A stretch of DNA of 64,000 nucleotides from Streptomyces sp. 1331.2 (GTDB lineage: Bacteria; Actinomycetota; Actinomycetes; Streptomycetales; Streptomycetaceae): the NCBI RefSeq assembly GCF_900199205.1, contig NZ_OBMJ01000001.1:124001-188000 (forward strand), in the 5' to 3' direction. Below the pieces are notes generated by a model. The model saw only the letters and a list, made by a program, of their open reading frames with translations, searched no databases and was not told the DNA's origin. The position numbers and the translations under genes are program-made. Of the stretch, positions 9,167-17,320 are shown piece after piece (the first letter of the stretch is position 1; each line of letters opens with the position of its first letter).

Positions 9167-9264
9167 GCAGATCGGGGAGCTCGGTTGTTTGACCGGCCGT
9201 TGTGCTGCTCGGTTAGCTCTCTCCGGTCAACCTCGGTTTGTTCGGACGGGAGTGTGGGGGCAGC

Positions 9265-10571
9265 ATGACGGGCGAGGCGAAACCGGGCGAGCCGGCGTCG
9301 GGCCGAACGGCGCTGGGACGGGAGTTCGGCTGGCTGTGGGCGGCGTACGCGGTGAGCGCGTACGGATCCGGGCTGGGCTTCGGGGCGCTGCCGCTGATCG
9401 CCGTGCTGGCACTGCACGCGGGCCCGGGCGAGGTGTCCGCGCTGTCCGCGGTGGGGCCGGCGGTGGGTGCGCTGGTCGCGCTGCCGCTCGCGCCGTGGAT
9501 GGAGTCGCGGCGCAAGCGCCCCGTCATGATCGCGATGGACCTGGTCCGGTCCGCCGCCCTGGCCACGATCCCGGTCGCCTACGCGCTCGGCCTGCTCGGC
9601 TTCGTCCAGCTGCTCGTGGTCTCCGCCGTCGTCGCCGCGGCCAAGATCGCCTTCGGTGCGGCCACCGGCGCCTACCTCAAGGCCCTCGTACGGCCGCAGG
9701 ACCTGCTCGTGGCCAACGCCCGCTTCGAGTCCACGAACTGGAGCTCCATCGCGATCGGGCCACCGCTGGGCGGGGCGGCCGTCGGCCTGTTCGGACCGGT
9801 CGCCACCGTGGTGGCCGACGCGCTCAGCTACCTGCTCTCCGCGCTGGGCATCACCGCGATCCGCCGCCGCGAGGAAGCACCCCGCACGGAGGACGGGAGC
9901 ACGAACAGGAACGGGGCAGGGGCCCGGTGCCGGCGGGCGCGCTGCTGGAGGGCTGGCGCCACATCCTGGGCGACCGCACCCTGCGGGCGCTCTACCTCAA
10001 CAACATGCTCGTCTCCGGCCTGATCATGGCCACCGAACCGCTGCTGGCCGTCCTCCTGCTCGGCCGACTCGGCTTCCCCGCCTGGCAGTACGCCCTGGCC
10101 TTCGCCCTCCCCTGCCTCGGCGGCCTGCTCGGCTCCCGGCTGGCCCCGCGCGTGGTGGCCCGGCACGGTCGGACCCGGGTGCTGCGCACCGCCGGCACCC
10201 TGCGCGCCGTCTGGCTGATCGGCCTGGCCTTCGTACGTCCGGGCATCGTCGGCCTGCTCACCGTGATGGCCGTCGAACTGGCGATCATCGTCCACATGAG
10301 CCTGTACACCCCGGTCCTCGCCGCCTACCGGCTCGAACAGACCCCCCAGCACCTCGTCAGCCGCACCCTGACCGCCTGGTCGATCGGCCAGCAGACGGCC
10401 ATCGCCACCCTCACCGCACTCGGCGGACTGCTCGCCGACGCCACCAGCCCACGCACCGCCCTCGCGGCCGCAGGACTGCTCATCCTCACCACTCCCCTCC
10501 TGCTCCCCCGGCCCACCCGGACCGCCCGGACCGCCCGGCCCGAACCACGACCCGCCCGCACGCCCTCCTGA
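9265..10571 (+). pseudogene. MFS transporter with an internal -1 frameshift
   Basis: Two adjacent reading frames together make one MFS protein of about 435 aa (EntS/TcmA-like drug exporter group). Residues to about 215 read in the first frame from ATG 9265 (FGWLWAAYAVSAYGSGLGFGALPLIAVLAL, then ALSYLLSALGITAIRRREEAP). The second half (ALLEGWRHILGDRTLRALYLNNMLVSGLIMATEPLL) continues one frame back. The break is between about 9890 and 9930, near a GC-rich run, and equals one missing base. As written the protein would stop after six membrane helices at 10023. Either the gene is recently broken or the base is a sequencing omission; the neighbouring gene also has a missing base. Start supported by a G-rich Shine-Dalgarno before ATG. 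Confidence 0.75.
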
Positions 10572-10615
10572 AACCCGCCCTGCCCCCGCCCCGCCACCGG
10601 CACGGAGACCACCCC

Positions 10616-11344
10616 ATGAACGCCACTTCTGCCCTCGCCCCCGCCCGTACCGCGCTCCTCGTCCTGGACTGCCAGCCCGCGGTGCTGGCCGCCCTGCCCG
10701 ACGACACCCGGCGCGACGCCCTCCTCGATCGCGTCGAAACAGCCCTCGCCCACGCCCGCGCGGCCGGCGCCACCGTCGTGTTCGTCCGCACCGCCTTCAC
10801 CGAGGCCGACTGGGACGCCGTCCCCGGGGCCAACGCCACCTTCGCCGCAGTGGCCCACCACCGCGCCCTGCACCACCAGGACCCCGCTGCCGCCCTCCAC
10901 CCCCGCCTGGTCCCCCGCGGCGGCGACCTCCTGATCCGCAAGACCCGCCACGGCGCCCTGTCCGGCACCGGTCTCGACCGACGACTGCGCGAACACGGCA
11001 TCACCGCCCTGGTCGTCTGCGGCCTCAGCACCAGCGGCGCCGTCCTGTCCACCGTCACCGACGCCGCCGACCGCGACTACCGCCTCCACCTCCTGTCCGA
11101 CGCCATCGCGGACCCGAACCCCACGCCCACGACACCCTGCTGCACACCGCCCTGCCCGCACGGGCGCACCTCCTCCACAGCACCGCCCTGCCGACCCTCC
11201 TCCCGGGGGCGGTCCCGGCCACGCCCTGACTCCCGCCACGAACTGACTCCCGCCACGAACCGGCCCGTACCGCCCGGGCACGCGAGCCGGGGCGTGCAAC
11301 CGCCCGCCGGGCGCCCTCTGCCGGGCCGAGCCCGCCCCGGGTGA
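10616..11344 (+). CDS. Isochorismatase-like cysteine-hydrolase-family protein with a probable C-terminal frameshift
   Basis: Starts at ATG 10616, 44 bases after the MFS stop, so it is probably in the same transcript. The fold is clear: TALLVLDCQPAVL (Asp18), LLIRKTRHGALSGTGLD (Lys109), VVCGLSTSGAVLSTVTDAADRDYRLHLLSDAIADP. The position normally holding the nucleophilic Cys (TSGCV) is Ala142, so hydrolase activity of the cysteine type is doubtful. After DPNP the frame breaks: adding one C to the CCCC at 11119-11122 restores HAHDTLLHTALPARAHLL.. and a stop at 11229, the normal family length (about 204 aa). As written it runs on in Pro/Arg-rich sequence to 11344. Confidence 0.75.
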   Translation: MNATSALAPARTALLVLDCQPAVLAALPDDTRRDALLDRVETALAHARAAGATVVFVRTAFTEADWDAVPGANATFAAVAHHRALHHQDPAAALHPRLVPRGGDLLIRKTRHGALSGTGLDRRLREHGITALVVCGLSTSGAVLSTVTDAADRDYRLHLLSDAIADPNPTPTTPCCTPPCPHGRTSSTAPPCRPSSRGRSRPRPDSRHELTPATNRPVPPGHASRGVQPPAGRPLPGRARPG

Positions 11345-11423
11345 CCGGCACGTGTCCGGCGGGCGTGTTGCGGAGGTGTTGCGGTGGACGCGACAGGCAC
11401 GCCCGGCGTAGTAGCGTCGGAGC

Positions 11424-11453
11424 GTGAAGTCACGCACACGGCGCGGCTTTTGA
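11424..11453 (+). other. Conserved leader-like motif, copy 2 (possible 9-codon leader ORF)
   Basis: GTG AAG TCA CGC ACA CGG CGC GGC TTT TGA: a complete mini-ORF (V/M-KSRTRRGF) that matches the sequence at 6377-6406. TGGACG, 18 bases, TAGTAG just upstream resembles a vegetative promoter (TAGTAG at 11410-11415), which would place transcription start close to this GTG, so it could be a leaderless peptide. The ArsR gene follows within 35-98 bases. Coding status is not proven. Confidence 0.45.
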
Positions 11454-11487
11454 CCACACAGCAGACGGGGGTCGACGTTGGGAAGGG

Positions 11488-11853
11488 GTGGTGGGTGTGG
11501 GACGGGCGCGCGTGGCAGCACGGGTGATCGTGCACCCTGGCGTGGAGGACGTGAACGTCCAACAGGTACTGGAGGCACTGGCCGACCCGGCCCGCAGGTC
11601 GGTGGTGCGCACGCTCGCCCACTCGGGCGCTGACCTCAGCTGTGGCTCCTTCGACCTGCCGGTCGGACGCTCGACCTCCAGCCACCACTTCACCGTGCTC
11701 CGGGAAGCCGGCCTGCTGCGCCAGTACTACGTCGGCACCACCAAGATGAACGCCCTGCGCACCGAGGAACTCGAAGACCGCTTCCCCGGACTGCTCACGG
11801 CGGTGGTGGCCGCCGCGGACGCCGAAGCCCGCCAACTCCCCGGCCGGGCCTGA
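11488..11853 (+). CDS. ArsR-family helix-turn-helix regulator
   Basis: Up to 121 aa with one winged helix: VLEALADPARRSVVRTLAHSG, then GRSTSSHHFTVLREAGLLRQYYVGTTKMNALR. The Cys-rich metal box (ELCVCDL) of arsenic/cadmium sensors is absent; a lone Cys in LSCGSF sits close to it. This is the metal-independent SdpR/HTH_20-like subgroup, common in actinobacteria and often controlling a neighbouring exporter or redox gene. The start is uncertain: GTG at 11488 or 11551 (just before NVQQVLEALADP) are both possible and neither has an ideally spaced ribosome site. Confidence 0.8.
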   Translation: MVGVGRARVAARVIVHPGVEDVNVQQVLEALADPARRSVVRTLAHSGADLSCGSFDLPVGRSTSSHHFTVLREAGLLRQYYVGTTKMNALRTEELEDRFPGLLTAVVAAADAEARQLPGRA

Positions 11854-11922
11854 CACATCACCGGCCGCACGGAGGGGCCAGGCCGGGGGCGGGCGCGGGT
11901 CGGGGACGTAGGCTGTCGGTCC

Positions 11923-12930
11923 ATGATCGGTAACGACGACGGCAGCAGCGGCAGCGGCAGCACCAGTAGCGAGGGCGGCGACTCCGGCGAGGGGTGGGCC
12001 GCCACCCGGCGGTGGGCCGAGGGGGCGCTCGCGCCCGGCGAGCGGATAGCGCGGGTGACGGCGCTCAAGGGCGGGTGGACCTCGCGGATGCGCCGTCTGG
12101 ACATCGAAGGCCCCGGCGGCGCACCCCCGTACACGCTGGTGCTGCGCTCCTTCGTCATGCCCTTCTACCGCCGCCACGCCCCTGCCATGCTGGCCCGCGA
12201 GGCCGACGTTCTGCGCCTGCTGGAGCACGTCGGGATCCCGGCCGCACGGCCGGTCGCCCTCGACGCGCAGGCGGCCCACTGCGACCACCCGTCGCTGATG
12301 ATGACCCACCTGCCCGGCAGTGTGCGCCTGGCGCAGGACGAGGACGTCACCCGGCGCGCGCAGCTGCTCGCCGCCCAGCTGGCCGCCATCCACGCCCTGG
12401 AGGTCGGCGAGGACCGGCGCCCCCGCACCTGGCAGGCGTGGACCGCCCCCGACCTGGTCCGCATCCCCGCCGACACCAGCCGCCCCGGCCTGTGGGCCCG
12501 GGCGGTGGACGCGATCCGCCGCGAACCACCCGCGCACCGCCCGCACTTCCTGCACCGCGACTTCCACCCCGGCAACGTCCTGTTCACCGGCAGCGGCGCC
12601 ACCCTGGCCGTCAGCGGCATCGTCGACTGGGTCGAAACCTCCTGGGGCCCGCGCGACCTCGACGTCGCCCACTGCTCCACCACCCTGGCCCTGCTCCACG
12701 GCCCCGCCGCCGGCCTGGCCTTCGCCGACCACTACCGCGCCACCGGCGCCCCGCTCGGCGACGACCGCGACCACCTGTACTGGCGGCTGCTCGACGCCCT
12801 CGCCTTCGCCCCCGACGCGGAGAAGGTCGCCACCCCCTGGCGCGAACTGGGCCGCGCCGACCTCACCCCCGCCCTCCTCACCGCCCGCCTGGAGGACTAC
12901 CTCCAGGCCCTCCTCGACCGCCACTCCTGA
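11923..12930 (+). CDS. Aminoglycoside-phosphotransferase (APH)-family kinase
   Basis: A 335-aa kinase-like protein. After a Ser/Gly-rich N-terminal tail (residues 1-25) it shows the small-lobe strands ([26 protein letters not shown]). The Brenner motif is [13 protein letters not shown] (catalytic Asp in HRD-FHPGN) and the metal-binding motif is [20 protein letters not shown]. These are typical of the APH/choline-kinase fold used for antibiotic or small-molecule phosphorylation. The actual substrate is unknown; many streptomycete paralogues are not resistance genes. A short hairpin (12943-12957) follows the stop. Confidence 0.87.
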   Translation: MIGNDDGSSGSGSTSSEGGDSGEGWAATRRWAEGALAPGERIARVTALKGGWTSRMRRLDIEGPGGAPPYTLVLRSFVMPFYRRHAPAMLAREADVLRLLEHVGIPAARPVALDAQAAHCDHPSLMMTHLPGSVRLAQDEDVTRRAQLLAAQLAAIHALEVGEDRRPRTWQAWTAPDLVRIPADTSRPGLWARAVDAIRREPPAHRPHFLHRDFHPGNVLFTGSGATLAVSGIVDWVETSWGPRDLDVAHCSTTLALLHGPAAGLAFADHYRATGAPLGDDRDHLYWRLLDALAFAPDAEKVATPWRELGRADLTPALLTARLEDYLQALLDRHS

Positions 12931-12942
12931 GGCGGGTGCCCT

Positions 12943-12957
12943 CCCCCGCGGCGGGGG
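12943..12957 (+). terminator. Short GC hairpin after the APH-like gene
   Basis: CCCCCGC-G-GCGGGGG directly after the stop codon at 12930. The loop is very tight, so actual folding would open a pair or two. Candidate terminator only. Confidence 0.4.
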
Positions 12958-12972
12958 CGACACGCCGGAGGT

Positions 12973-12988
12973 TCACTCGCACGAGTGA
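12973..12988. promoter_or_regulatory. 16-bp perfect palindrome upstream of the small unknown gene (BldM-like site)
   Basis: TCACTCG-CA-CGAGTGA is a perfect palindrome with a 2-base centre. Its form TCACyCG-NN-CGrGTGA resembles, from memory, the motif reported for the developmental response regulator BldM; this recollection needs checking. A TATACG -10-like box lies at 13023-13028, placing the palindrome near -54, a plausible activator position for the gene at 13068. Confidence 0.5.
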
Positions 12989-13067
12989 TTGTGACGCTGC
13001 GCGCACTAACGGACACTCAACGTATACGGAGGGCTTGAAGGGCCCTTCCGGCGCGAGGGGAGCCGTC

Positions 13068-13427
13068 ATGTCCGCAGCCGAACTTTCCGCCTCCGAGGTG
13101 CCGCAGATCGCGAGCAGCTCGCAGTCCACCGACCAGCACCAGGGCCTCGCGATCGGCGGCAACGTCGGCGCCGTGTGGCGGGGGTGGTGGACGTGGACCC
13201 CCGGCAACGGGACGTTCAACCTCCAGATCCCGTGGAACGTCATCGGGATCGACTCGACGGTCGTCATCACGGCCTCGGAGATCGACGCCAACGGGAACCG
13301 GTTCGTCGGTGCGGCGGCCTTCCAGGTGTCGAGCATCGCCCCCGGCAACGGCGTGGTGACGTTCAAGATCAACATCGGCTGGGGCAGCCCGCTGCCGATG
13401 CGCACCGACGTCGCGGTCTTCAACTGA
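13068..13427 (+). CDS. Small Trp-rich beta-strand protein of unknown function, 119 aa
   Basis: ATG at 13068 with GGGGAG six bases upstream. I do not recognise the family. The N-terminal 30 residues are Ser/Gln-rich and probably disordered. The rest alternates polar and hydrophobic residues, with GAVWRGWWTWTPGNGTFNLQIPWNV, TVVITASEIDANGNRFVGAAAFQV and GVVTFKINIGWGSPLPMRTDVAVF. This suggests a compact beta sandwich with surface tryptophans, such as a sugar-binding or structural module. No signal peptide. The palindrome at 12973 and lack of an operon suggest its own, possibly developmental, promoter. Confidence 0.75.
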   Translation: MSAAELSASEVPQIASSSQSTDQHQGLAIGGNVGAVWRGWWTWTPGNGTFNLQIPWNVIGIDSTVVITASEIDANGNRFVGAAAFQVSSIAPGNGVVTFKINIGWGSPLPMRTDVAVFN

Positions 13428-13444
13428 CCACCGACCGCCGCACA

Positions 13445-13465
13445 CCCCGGCCGCACCGGCCGGGG
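13445..13465. terminator. Hairpin between convergent genes (small unknown / tpx)
   Basis: CCCCGGCCG-CAC-CGGCCGGGG, a perfect 9-bp stem, 18 bases after the plus-strand stop. A second imperfect stem (GGCCCGC.. / ..GCGGGCC, about 13500-13530) follows towards the tpx stop and may serve the minus strand. Confidence 0.65.
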
Positions 13466-13552
13466 ACCGCACCGCTCCGGTGACGACCGGTAGCACGGCG
13501 GCCCGCTCCCGTGGTGTGGGGGCGGGCCGTTGTGGTGTCGGTGCGGGGTGGG

Positions 13553-14053
13553 TCAGTTGAGGGCGGCGAGGGCGGCCTGGTAGTCGGGCTCGTCGGCGAT
13601 CTCGGGGACGAGTTCGGTGTGCAGGACGGTGTCGTTCTCGTCGAGGACGATGACGGCGCGGGCGGTGAGGCCGGCGAGGGGGCCGTCGTTGATGGCGACG
13701 CCGTAGGTGTCGTGGAAGTCGCGCCCGCGCAGGGTGGAGAGGGTCTTGACGTTGTCCAGGCCCTCGGCGCCGCAGAAGCGGGCCTGGGCGAAGGGCAGGT
13801 CGGCGGAGATGCACAGCACGACGGTGTTCTCCAGGGCGGCGGCCTGGGTGTTGAAGGTGCGCACGGAGGTGGCGCAGGTGGGGGTGTCGATGCTGGGGAA
13901 GATGTTGAGGACCTTGCGCTGTCCGGCGAAGTCCTTGAGCGAGGTGTCCGCGAGTCCGGCGCCGACCAGCGTGAACGCGGGGGCCTGGGCGCCGGCGGCG
14001 GGCAGCGCGCCGCCGACCTGGACCGGGTTCCCCTTCAGCGTGACCTGAGCCAT
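13553..14053 (-). CDS. tpx: Thiol peroxidase (Tpx-type atypical 2-Cys peroxiredoxin)
   Basis: A 166-aa peroxiredoxin reducing lipid and hydrogen peroxides with thioredoxin as donor. The start [15 protein letters not shown] is the Tpx signature. The peroxidatic Cys is Cys60 in [15 protein letters not shown] and the resolving Cys is Cys94 in [11 protein letters not shown]. The conserved tail [28 protein letters not shown] is complete. ATG at 14053 follows a GGAGG. Full family length. It stands alone between convergent and divergent neighbours. Confidence 0.96.
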   Translation of the reverse strand: MAQVTLKGNPVQVGGALPAAGAQAPAFTLVGAGLADTSLKDFAGQRKVLNIFPSIDTPTCATSVRTFNTQAAALENTVVLCISADLPFAQARFCGAEGLDNVKTLSTLRGRDFHDTYGVAINDGPLAGLTARAVIVLDENDTVLHTELVPEIADEPDYQAALAALN

Positions 14054-14183
14054 GAAAAGCCTCCTACCGGCGGTGTACGGGAATGCAACGCCGCCGATCC
14101 TACTGCCCGGCTCCGCCACCCCCACCGGGTGACCACCGACCGGACACCCACCCCCTACCCGCCGGCGCCCACGGCCCCTCGGA

Positions 14184-15365
14184 TCAGGAGGGCAGTGGGC
14201 CGTCGGGGGCGAGGGCGAGGCGGGTGAAGCGGTCGGCGATGAGGCGGTGGGCCTCCGGGGAGGGGTGGACGCCGTCGGGGAGCGGGTGGGTGTGGTGGTC
14301 GGGCTCGCCGTAGAGGGCGAGGCCGTCCAGATGGTGCAGGGCGTGGTCGCCGTCGACACGGCGGTCGGCGACGATACGGGCCAGCTCCTCGCGGATCAGG
14401 GTGAGGGTGAGGCGGCCGGCCGCGCGGTCGGCAGGGTCGCCGGTGGCCCGGAAGCGGAGCGTGCCGTCGCTGAAGTCGGGGGCGAGCGGGCCGGGAGTGT
14501 CCTCCTGGATGGGGCAGAGCAGCGGGGAGACGACGAGCAGCGGTGTGGTCGGATGGCCGTCGCGGATGGTGTCCAGGAAGCCGTGGACGGCGGGGGTGAA
14601 GGCCCGCAGCCGCATCACGTCGGCGTTGACGAGGTTGATGCCGAGCTTGAGGCTGATCAGGTCGGCGGGGGTGTCGCGGATCGTCCGCGCGGTGAAGGGG
14701 TCGAGCAGGGCGCTGCCGCCGAAGCCCAGGTTGACCAGGTCGAGTCCCGCGCCGAGTGCCACCAGGGCGGGCCACGTGCCGGTCGGGTGGGCGGCGTTGG
14801 AGCCGTGGCTGATCGAACTGCCGTGGTGCACCCAGCGTTTGCGCGGGCCGGCCGCTCCGGGCGGGGCAGCGTGCAGCGGCAGGGCGTCCAGCGGGGCGTC
14901 GGTGTCGAGGGCGATCAGTTCGGTCGTCTCGGTGTGCGGGAGCCAGATCTCGACGGTCTTGTCCCGGTCCGGCAGACCGGTGAACTCCGCGTTGCCGGCG
15001 GGCCCTTCGGCCAGCTCGAAGCGGCCGGTGGCCAGGTCGACGGTGCGCAGGTTGCCGCCGGCGACGGTGTCCTGTGCGGTGAGCACGCCGTCCACGAGGA
15101 GGTCGTAGACCCCGTCGGGCACGTTCGGGACGCCGGGGTAGGCGCGTTTGGTGGGGACGGTGTGCAGGGTGATCGCGGTGGCGCGGGTGCGGAAGGCCAG
15201 GCGGACGCCGGAGGGCTGGGATTCGGCCATCGCGAGCTGGTCGTCTGGGATCCGGCGGCGGGCGCGGGCCGGGAGACGGTGCGGCAGCAGGCCGCGGCGG
15301 GTGTGCTCGACGTCGAGGTGGCCGTGCAGGAGGTCTTCGGTGACGGGGGTGGTGATCGTGGTCAT
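14184..15365 (-). CDS. SGNH/GDSL-family esterase
   Basis: A 393-aa protein with an N-terminal beta-rich domain (residues about 30-165, resembling the carbohydrate-esterase-2-like jelly roll) and a C-terminal SGNH hydrolase. Block I is [13 protein letters not shown] (nucleophile Ser), block II is LGFGGSALL (Gly), block III is [11 protein letters not shown] (Asn), and block V is [10 protein letters not shown] (catalytic Asp/His). It probably deacylates a sugar or small ester. No signal peptide is visible, so it is likely cytosolic. It is preceded by a TetR gene on the same strand 56 bases away, which probably controls it. Confidence 0.85.
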   Translation of the reverse strand: MTTITTPVTEDLLHGHLDVEHTRRGLLPHRLPARARRRIPDDQLAMAESQPSGVRLAFRTRATAITLHTVPTKRAYPGVPNVPDGVYDLLVDGVLTAQDTVAGGNLRTVDLATGRFELAEGPAGNAEFTGLPDRDKTVEIWLPHTETTELIALDTDAPLDALPLHAAPPGAAGPRKRWVHHGSSISHGSNAAHPTGTWPALVALGAGLDLVNLGFGGSALLDPFTARTIRDTPADLISLKLGINLVNADVMRLRAFTPAVHGFLDTIRDGHPTTPLLVVSPLLCPIQEDTPGPLAPDFSDGTLRFRATGDPADRAAGRLTLTLIREELARIVADRRVDGDHALHHLDGLALYGEPDHHTHPLPDGVHPSPEAHRLIADRFTRLALAPDGPLPS

Positions 15366-15421
15366 GGCGCTTCTTCGGGTCGTCGTACGGGGCCGCGGAC
15401 TCGCGGGGGCCGTACGGGAGT

Positions 15422-16000
15422 TCAGGTGGCGGTGCGGGCTCCGCCCGCGCGCAGCAGGGTGTCCAGGGAGTCGATGATCCAGTCCCAGGACTGCCGCGGG
15501 TCGACGGCGGTGTGGCTGAAGCCGCCGGCCGCTTCCAGGCTGATGTAGCCGTGGAAGACGCTGCCGAGCATGCGGACCGCGTGGGTCTGTTCGGGCTCGG
15601 TGAGGTCGTAGCCGCGCAGGATCGCCCTGGTCATCTGGGCGTGCCGGACGCCCGCACTGGCGGCGGCGGTCTCGGCGTCGAGGCGCAGGCGGGTGGCGTC
15701 GTAGCGGCCGGGGTGGCGGGCCGCGTAGTCGCGGTAGGCGTCCGCGAAGGCGCCGAGCGCGTCGCGGCCGGCGCGTCCGGCGAGGGCGTCGGCGACGAGG
15801 TCGGCGAGTTCCTCCAGGGCGTACAGGGCGATCCGGGTCCTGAGGTCCTGCGAGCTCTTGACGTGGGAGTAGAGGCTGGCGGTCTGGACGCCGAGGCGCC
15901 GGGCCAGAGCGGCGGCGGTGACCTGCTCGAATCCGACCTCGTCGGCGAGCTCGGCGCCTGCGGCGACCACGCGTTCGACGGTCAGGCCTGCCCGTGCCAT
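15422..16000 (-). CDS. TetR-family regulator with WHG-type C-terminal domain
   Basis: A 192-aa repressor: HTH in residues about 5-50 (LTVERVVAAGAELADEVGFEQVTAAALARRLGVQTASLYSHV), then a helical ligand domain ending in MLGSVFHGYISLEAAGGF, typical of the TetR_C_33/WHG group. It lies immediately upstream of the esterase gene in the same direction, so it is probably an autoregulated two-gene operon. The AT-rich stretch at about 16065-16100 (GGAATTACCTAAATGGTTTAGG) upstream holds the inverted repeat CCTAAA-TGG-TTTAGG, a good operator candidate. Confidence 0.9.
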   Translation of the reverse strand: MARAGLTVERVVAAGAELADEVGFEQVTAAALARRLGVQTASLYSHVKSSQDLRTRIALYALEELADLVADALAGRAGRDALGAFADAYRDYAARHPGRYDATRLRLDAETAAASAGVRHAQMTRAILRGYDLTEPEQTHAVRMLGSVFHGYISLEAAGGFSHTAVDPRQSWDWIIDSLDTLLRAGGARTAT

Positions 16001-16076
16001 GTGCTTCCTCCCGTACCGGTGTGCGGCGGCACCGGCGCTGTCACGCCGGTGCGCTACATCCAGTATGGAATTACCT

Positions 16077-16091
16077 AAATGGTTTAGGCAA
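16077..16091. promoter_or_regulatory. Candidate TetR operator CCTAAA-TGG-TTTAGG
   Basis: A perfect 6-bp inverted repeat with a 3-base centre in an AT-rich pocket about 80 bases upstream of the TetR start. This is the only such pocket nearby in GC-rich sequence. Inferred autoregulatory site. Confidence 0.55.
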
Positions 16092-16167
16092 ATGGGAAAG
16101 CACTATCGGACCACCCGGCGTTCGGCCGTCCGGCGGTGCGGTCGAACGGCCGAACGGTCGAACGGCC

Positions 16168-16863
16168 TCAGCGGCACAGGGTGGCGAAGCCGTACCCGCG
16201 CGCCTTGAGGGTGGAGATGATCGCCGGCAGCGCCGCCACCGTCTGACTGCGGTCACCGCCGCCGTCGTGCAGCAGGATCACCGACCCCGGGCGGACGCCG
16301 TTCAGCACCCGCGACCGGATGGCGGCCGTCCCCGGCCGGGACCAGTCCGCTGGGTCCACCGACCAGAGCACCACCTGCTTGCCGAGCGCCGCCGCGTGCG
16401 AGCGCACCGTGCCGTTGACCGCGCCGTACGGCGGGCGCAGGCAGTTCGGGGTGCGGCCGGTGCTGGCGCGGATCGCCCGGTCCGTGTTCGCCACTTGCGC
16501 GTCCAGGGCGGCGCCGGAGAGCCTGCGCAGGTCGGGGTGCGACCAGGAGTGGTTCTGCACGCTGTGGCCCTGGCGGGCGACCTGCGCGGTGAGCAAGGGA
16601 TGGGCCTCGACGTTCTGCCCGATCTCGAAGAAGGTCGCCTGCACCCCGTAACGGGCCAGCGTCGCCAGGACCTTGGGCGTGTAGGCGGGGCTCGGGCCGT
16701 CGTCGAAGGTGAGGTAGACGACCTTGCCACCCGCCCCGCCGGCCGCCTCCGCCGGTGCCGCGGGCAGCGAGACCGCCGCTCCCGCCGCCAGGGCGACGGC
16801 GAGCGCGCCGACCGCCGTCCGGAGCCCTCCAACTGCCCTGCGCCTGCCGGTTCGTACGGACAT
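16168..16863 (-). CDS. Secreted polysaccharide deacetylase (NodB homology, CE4)
   Basis: A 231-aa exported enzyme with an N-terminal signal peptide (RTGRRRAVGGLRTAVGALAVALAAGAAVSLPAAPAEA). All five CE4 motifs are present: YLTFDDGPS (catalytic base Asp and metal Asp), HSVQNHSWSHPDL (metal His pair), LRPPYGA, WSVDPADW and ILLHDGG. It removes N-acetyl groups from chitin oligomers or peptidoglycan GlcNAc outside the cell. ATG at 16863 is chosen because the positively charged signal region starts there. It appears monocistronic. Confidence 0.92.
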   Translation of the reverse strand: MSVRTGRRRAVGGLRTAVGALAVALAAGAAVSLPAAPAEAAGGAGGKVVYLTFDDGPSPAYTPKVLATLARYGVQATFFEIGQNVEAHPLLTAQVARQGHSVQNHSWSHPDLRRLSGAALDAQVANTDRAIRASTGRTPNCLRPPYGAVNGTVRSHAAALGKQVVLWSVDPADWSRPGTAAIRSRVLNGVRPGSVILLHDGGGDRSQTVAALPAIISTLKARGYGFATLCR

Positions 16864-17320
16864 GCCTGCCCCCTCGCGGGTCGGGACTGCGGTACACCGG
16901 CCAGTCTGCTCCGACGACTTGGCCGCCGCGACCCGCCGGGCGGCGGAGGCGGGCCGATTCGGCCAGCCATCCGGCGGGTTGACCGGACACCGCGAAGGGG
17001 CTTCCGCGCCGCCCTGCGCACCGCCCCCCGGCCCGACGTCGTGGCGGCCCTGACCGACGGTCAGACCCCGTGGCCGTCCGCCCCACCGCCCTGCCGCACG
17101 GTCGTCGGCCTCTTCCCCCGCCCCGGCCACCACGACGAGGGCGCCGCGGAGGACCCGGACTACCGGCCGGAATCGCCGCCGGAGTGGGCCCGGGTGGTCA
17201 CCATCGGATGAGCGGGTGGCCGACCGCCCGGGGCCCTTCTCCGGGCGTTGTCAGTCCCTCCTTGTACTGTCGATCGCACACGACGGCAAGAACGGCACGT
17301 TCGACACGGGGGCACGACAC

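Noticed and set aside
17041..17211. Small plus-strand frame (VAALTDGQTPWPSAPPPC..) before the molybdoenzyme
   Set aside because: No ribosome site, no start other than an internal GTG, and no recognisable family; it may be a relic but cannot be supported.
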